Shown in pieces: positions 6,374 through 7,120 of a stretch of DNA of 7,120 bases (the stretch's first letter is position 1; the number at the start of each line of letters is the position of its first letter). The notes beneath the pieces were generated by a model. It was given only the letters and a program-made list of their open reading frames with translations, was not told the origin of the DNA and did no database searches. Both the position numbers and the translations under genes were made by a program. Source of the stretch: an uncultured Verrucomicrobiota bacterium (GTDB taxonomy: Bacteria > Verrucomicrobiota > Verrucomicrobiia > Chthoniobacterales > SZAS-18); assembly GCA_937873255.1 (NCBI GenBank), contig CALMVM010000187.1, positions 1 to 7,120 on the forward strand, written 5' to 3'.

Positions 6374-7120
6374 TCAACCTGCACGACTGGGCAGGAGCGC
6401 GTTGAGGACCAGCGCCACGAGGCCGCCGGTGGTGATCCCGCTGGCGAACACGTCGCGCACGGCGGCCGGCAGCGGCGCGAGCACCTCGGGCACGGCCGGC
6501 ACGCCGATGCCGGCGGCCAGCGCGCAGGCGAGGATCAACAGGTCGCGCTGGGTGTGCGGGGCGCGTTGCAAAATGCGGATTCCCGCCGTGGCGACGAAGC
6601 CGAAAAGCAGCAGCGTGACTGCCCCCAACACCGGCCCGGGCAAGCGCGCCAGCGAACGGCTGACGGCCGGCACGAACCCGAGCACGCACAAAATCCCGCC
6701 GACCCACCAGCCGACGCGGCGCGAGGCGATGCCGGTCATCTGGATGATGCCGTTGTTCTGCGCGAACGTGGTGTTGGGAAAACTGTTGCACAGCGCGGCG
6801 AGGGCGCTGTTGAGTGAATCGGCCATCACCCCGCCGCGCACGCGCCGCCAGTAGACCGGCCCATCGACGGGTTGGCCGGAAAGCTGCGAGGTCGCGGTGA
6901 TGTCGCCGACGGTTTCCAAGGTCGTGATGACGTACGCGAAGAGGAACGGCAGGACCAGTTCCCAACGGAACGCGAACCCGTACCTGCCCGGCCACGGCAT
7001 CGCGGTGATCCCGCCGCCGGCCCCGCCCGCGACCGGCAGCCCGCCCGCCGCCCAACACCCGCCGCCCCCCAGCGCCAATCCCGCCGGGATGGCCGCGACC
7101 CGCGCGAGCGGACGGCCGAG
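6374..7120 (-). CDS. Xanthine permease, NCS2/NAT family, XanP/XanQ-like (C-terminal part; 5' end outside window)
   Basis: The last 248 residues of an inner-membrane proton symporter for xanthine and possibly urate. The frame is open to the window edge, so the N-terminal part is missing; XanP/XanQ are roughly 460-480 residues, meaning about half is here. Numbering from the first residue in the window, ETVGD (69-73) carries the Glu and Asp known to be essential in E. coli XanQ. GGVMADSLNS (96-105) carries the next conserved Asp. NTTFAQNNGIIQMTGIASRR (116-135) contains the NAT signature QNxGxxxxTG. Further family-like stretches are PGPVLGAVTLLLFGFVATAG and SGITTGGLVALVLNALLP at the C-terminus. 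All key residues visible here are intact. An unusually Gly/Ala/Pro-rich loop lies near residues 18-45. It is the first gene seen in the leftward run, and the 150-220 base gap to the receptor suggests the receptor has its own promoter. Confidence 0.9.
   Translation of the reverse strand, partial: LGRPLARVAAIPAGLALGGGGCWAAGGLPVAGGAGGGITAMPWPGRYGFAFRWELVLPFLFAYVITTLETVGDITATSQLSGQPVDGPVYWRRVRGGVMADSLNSALAALCNSFPNTTFAQNNGIIQMTGIASRRVGWWVGGILCVLGFVPAVSRSLARLPGPVLGAVTLLLFGFVATAGIRILQRAPHTQRDLLILACALAAGIGVPAVPEVLAPLPAAVRDVFASGITTGGLVALVLNALLPSRAG

Noticed and set aside
6282..6854. Plus-strand frames opposite the xanthine permease
   Set aside because: They are antisense to a permease with all signature motifs intact and show no domain or signal of their own.

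Overview
The window looks like a piece of a high-GC Verrucomicrobia chromosome, most likely Opitutaceae or a relative. The clues are a secreted protein with Gloeo/Verruco-type repeats, a large plain TonB-dependent receptor of the style common in that family, high GC in every gene, and no recognisable Shine-Dalgarno sequence before any start. The taxonomic call is an inference from family style, not from a marker gene.

Layout: bases 106-966 (+) encode a small secreted protein with Gloeo/Verruco repeats followed by a very aromatic C-terminal repeat module. It converges, with only three bases between stops, on a run of four genes that all read leftwards. In transcription order these are: (1) the C-terminal part of a xanthine permease of the NCS2/NAT family (6374 to the window edge, 5' end missing); (2) a TonB-dependent outer-membrane receptor (3568-6153, start uncertain); (3) a secreted 'purine nucleoside permease' (NUP family, 2372-3466); (4) an AzgA-type adenine/guanine/hypoxanthine permease (970-2325). 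A strong hairpin followed by a T run lies between the receptor and the NUP gene. A leader with several small inverted repeats lies between the xanthine permease and the receptor.

How the genes may work together: three of the four leftward genes belong to families tied to purine bases or nucleosides, and the fourth is an outer-membrane importer. The simplest reading is a purine or nucleoside scavenging locus. The receptor would bring the substrate across the outer membrane, and the NUP protein would act on it in the periplasm. The two inner-membrane permeases would then take up complementary purine bases (adenine/guanine/hypoxanthine and xanthine/urate). The receptor's substrate and the NUP activity are inferred from context and motif resemblance. 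No regulator, cytoplasmic catabolic enzyme, RNA gene, insertion sequence or CRISPR array is visible.
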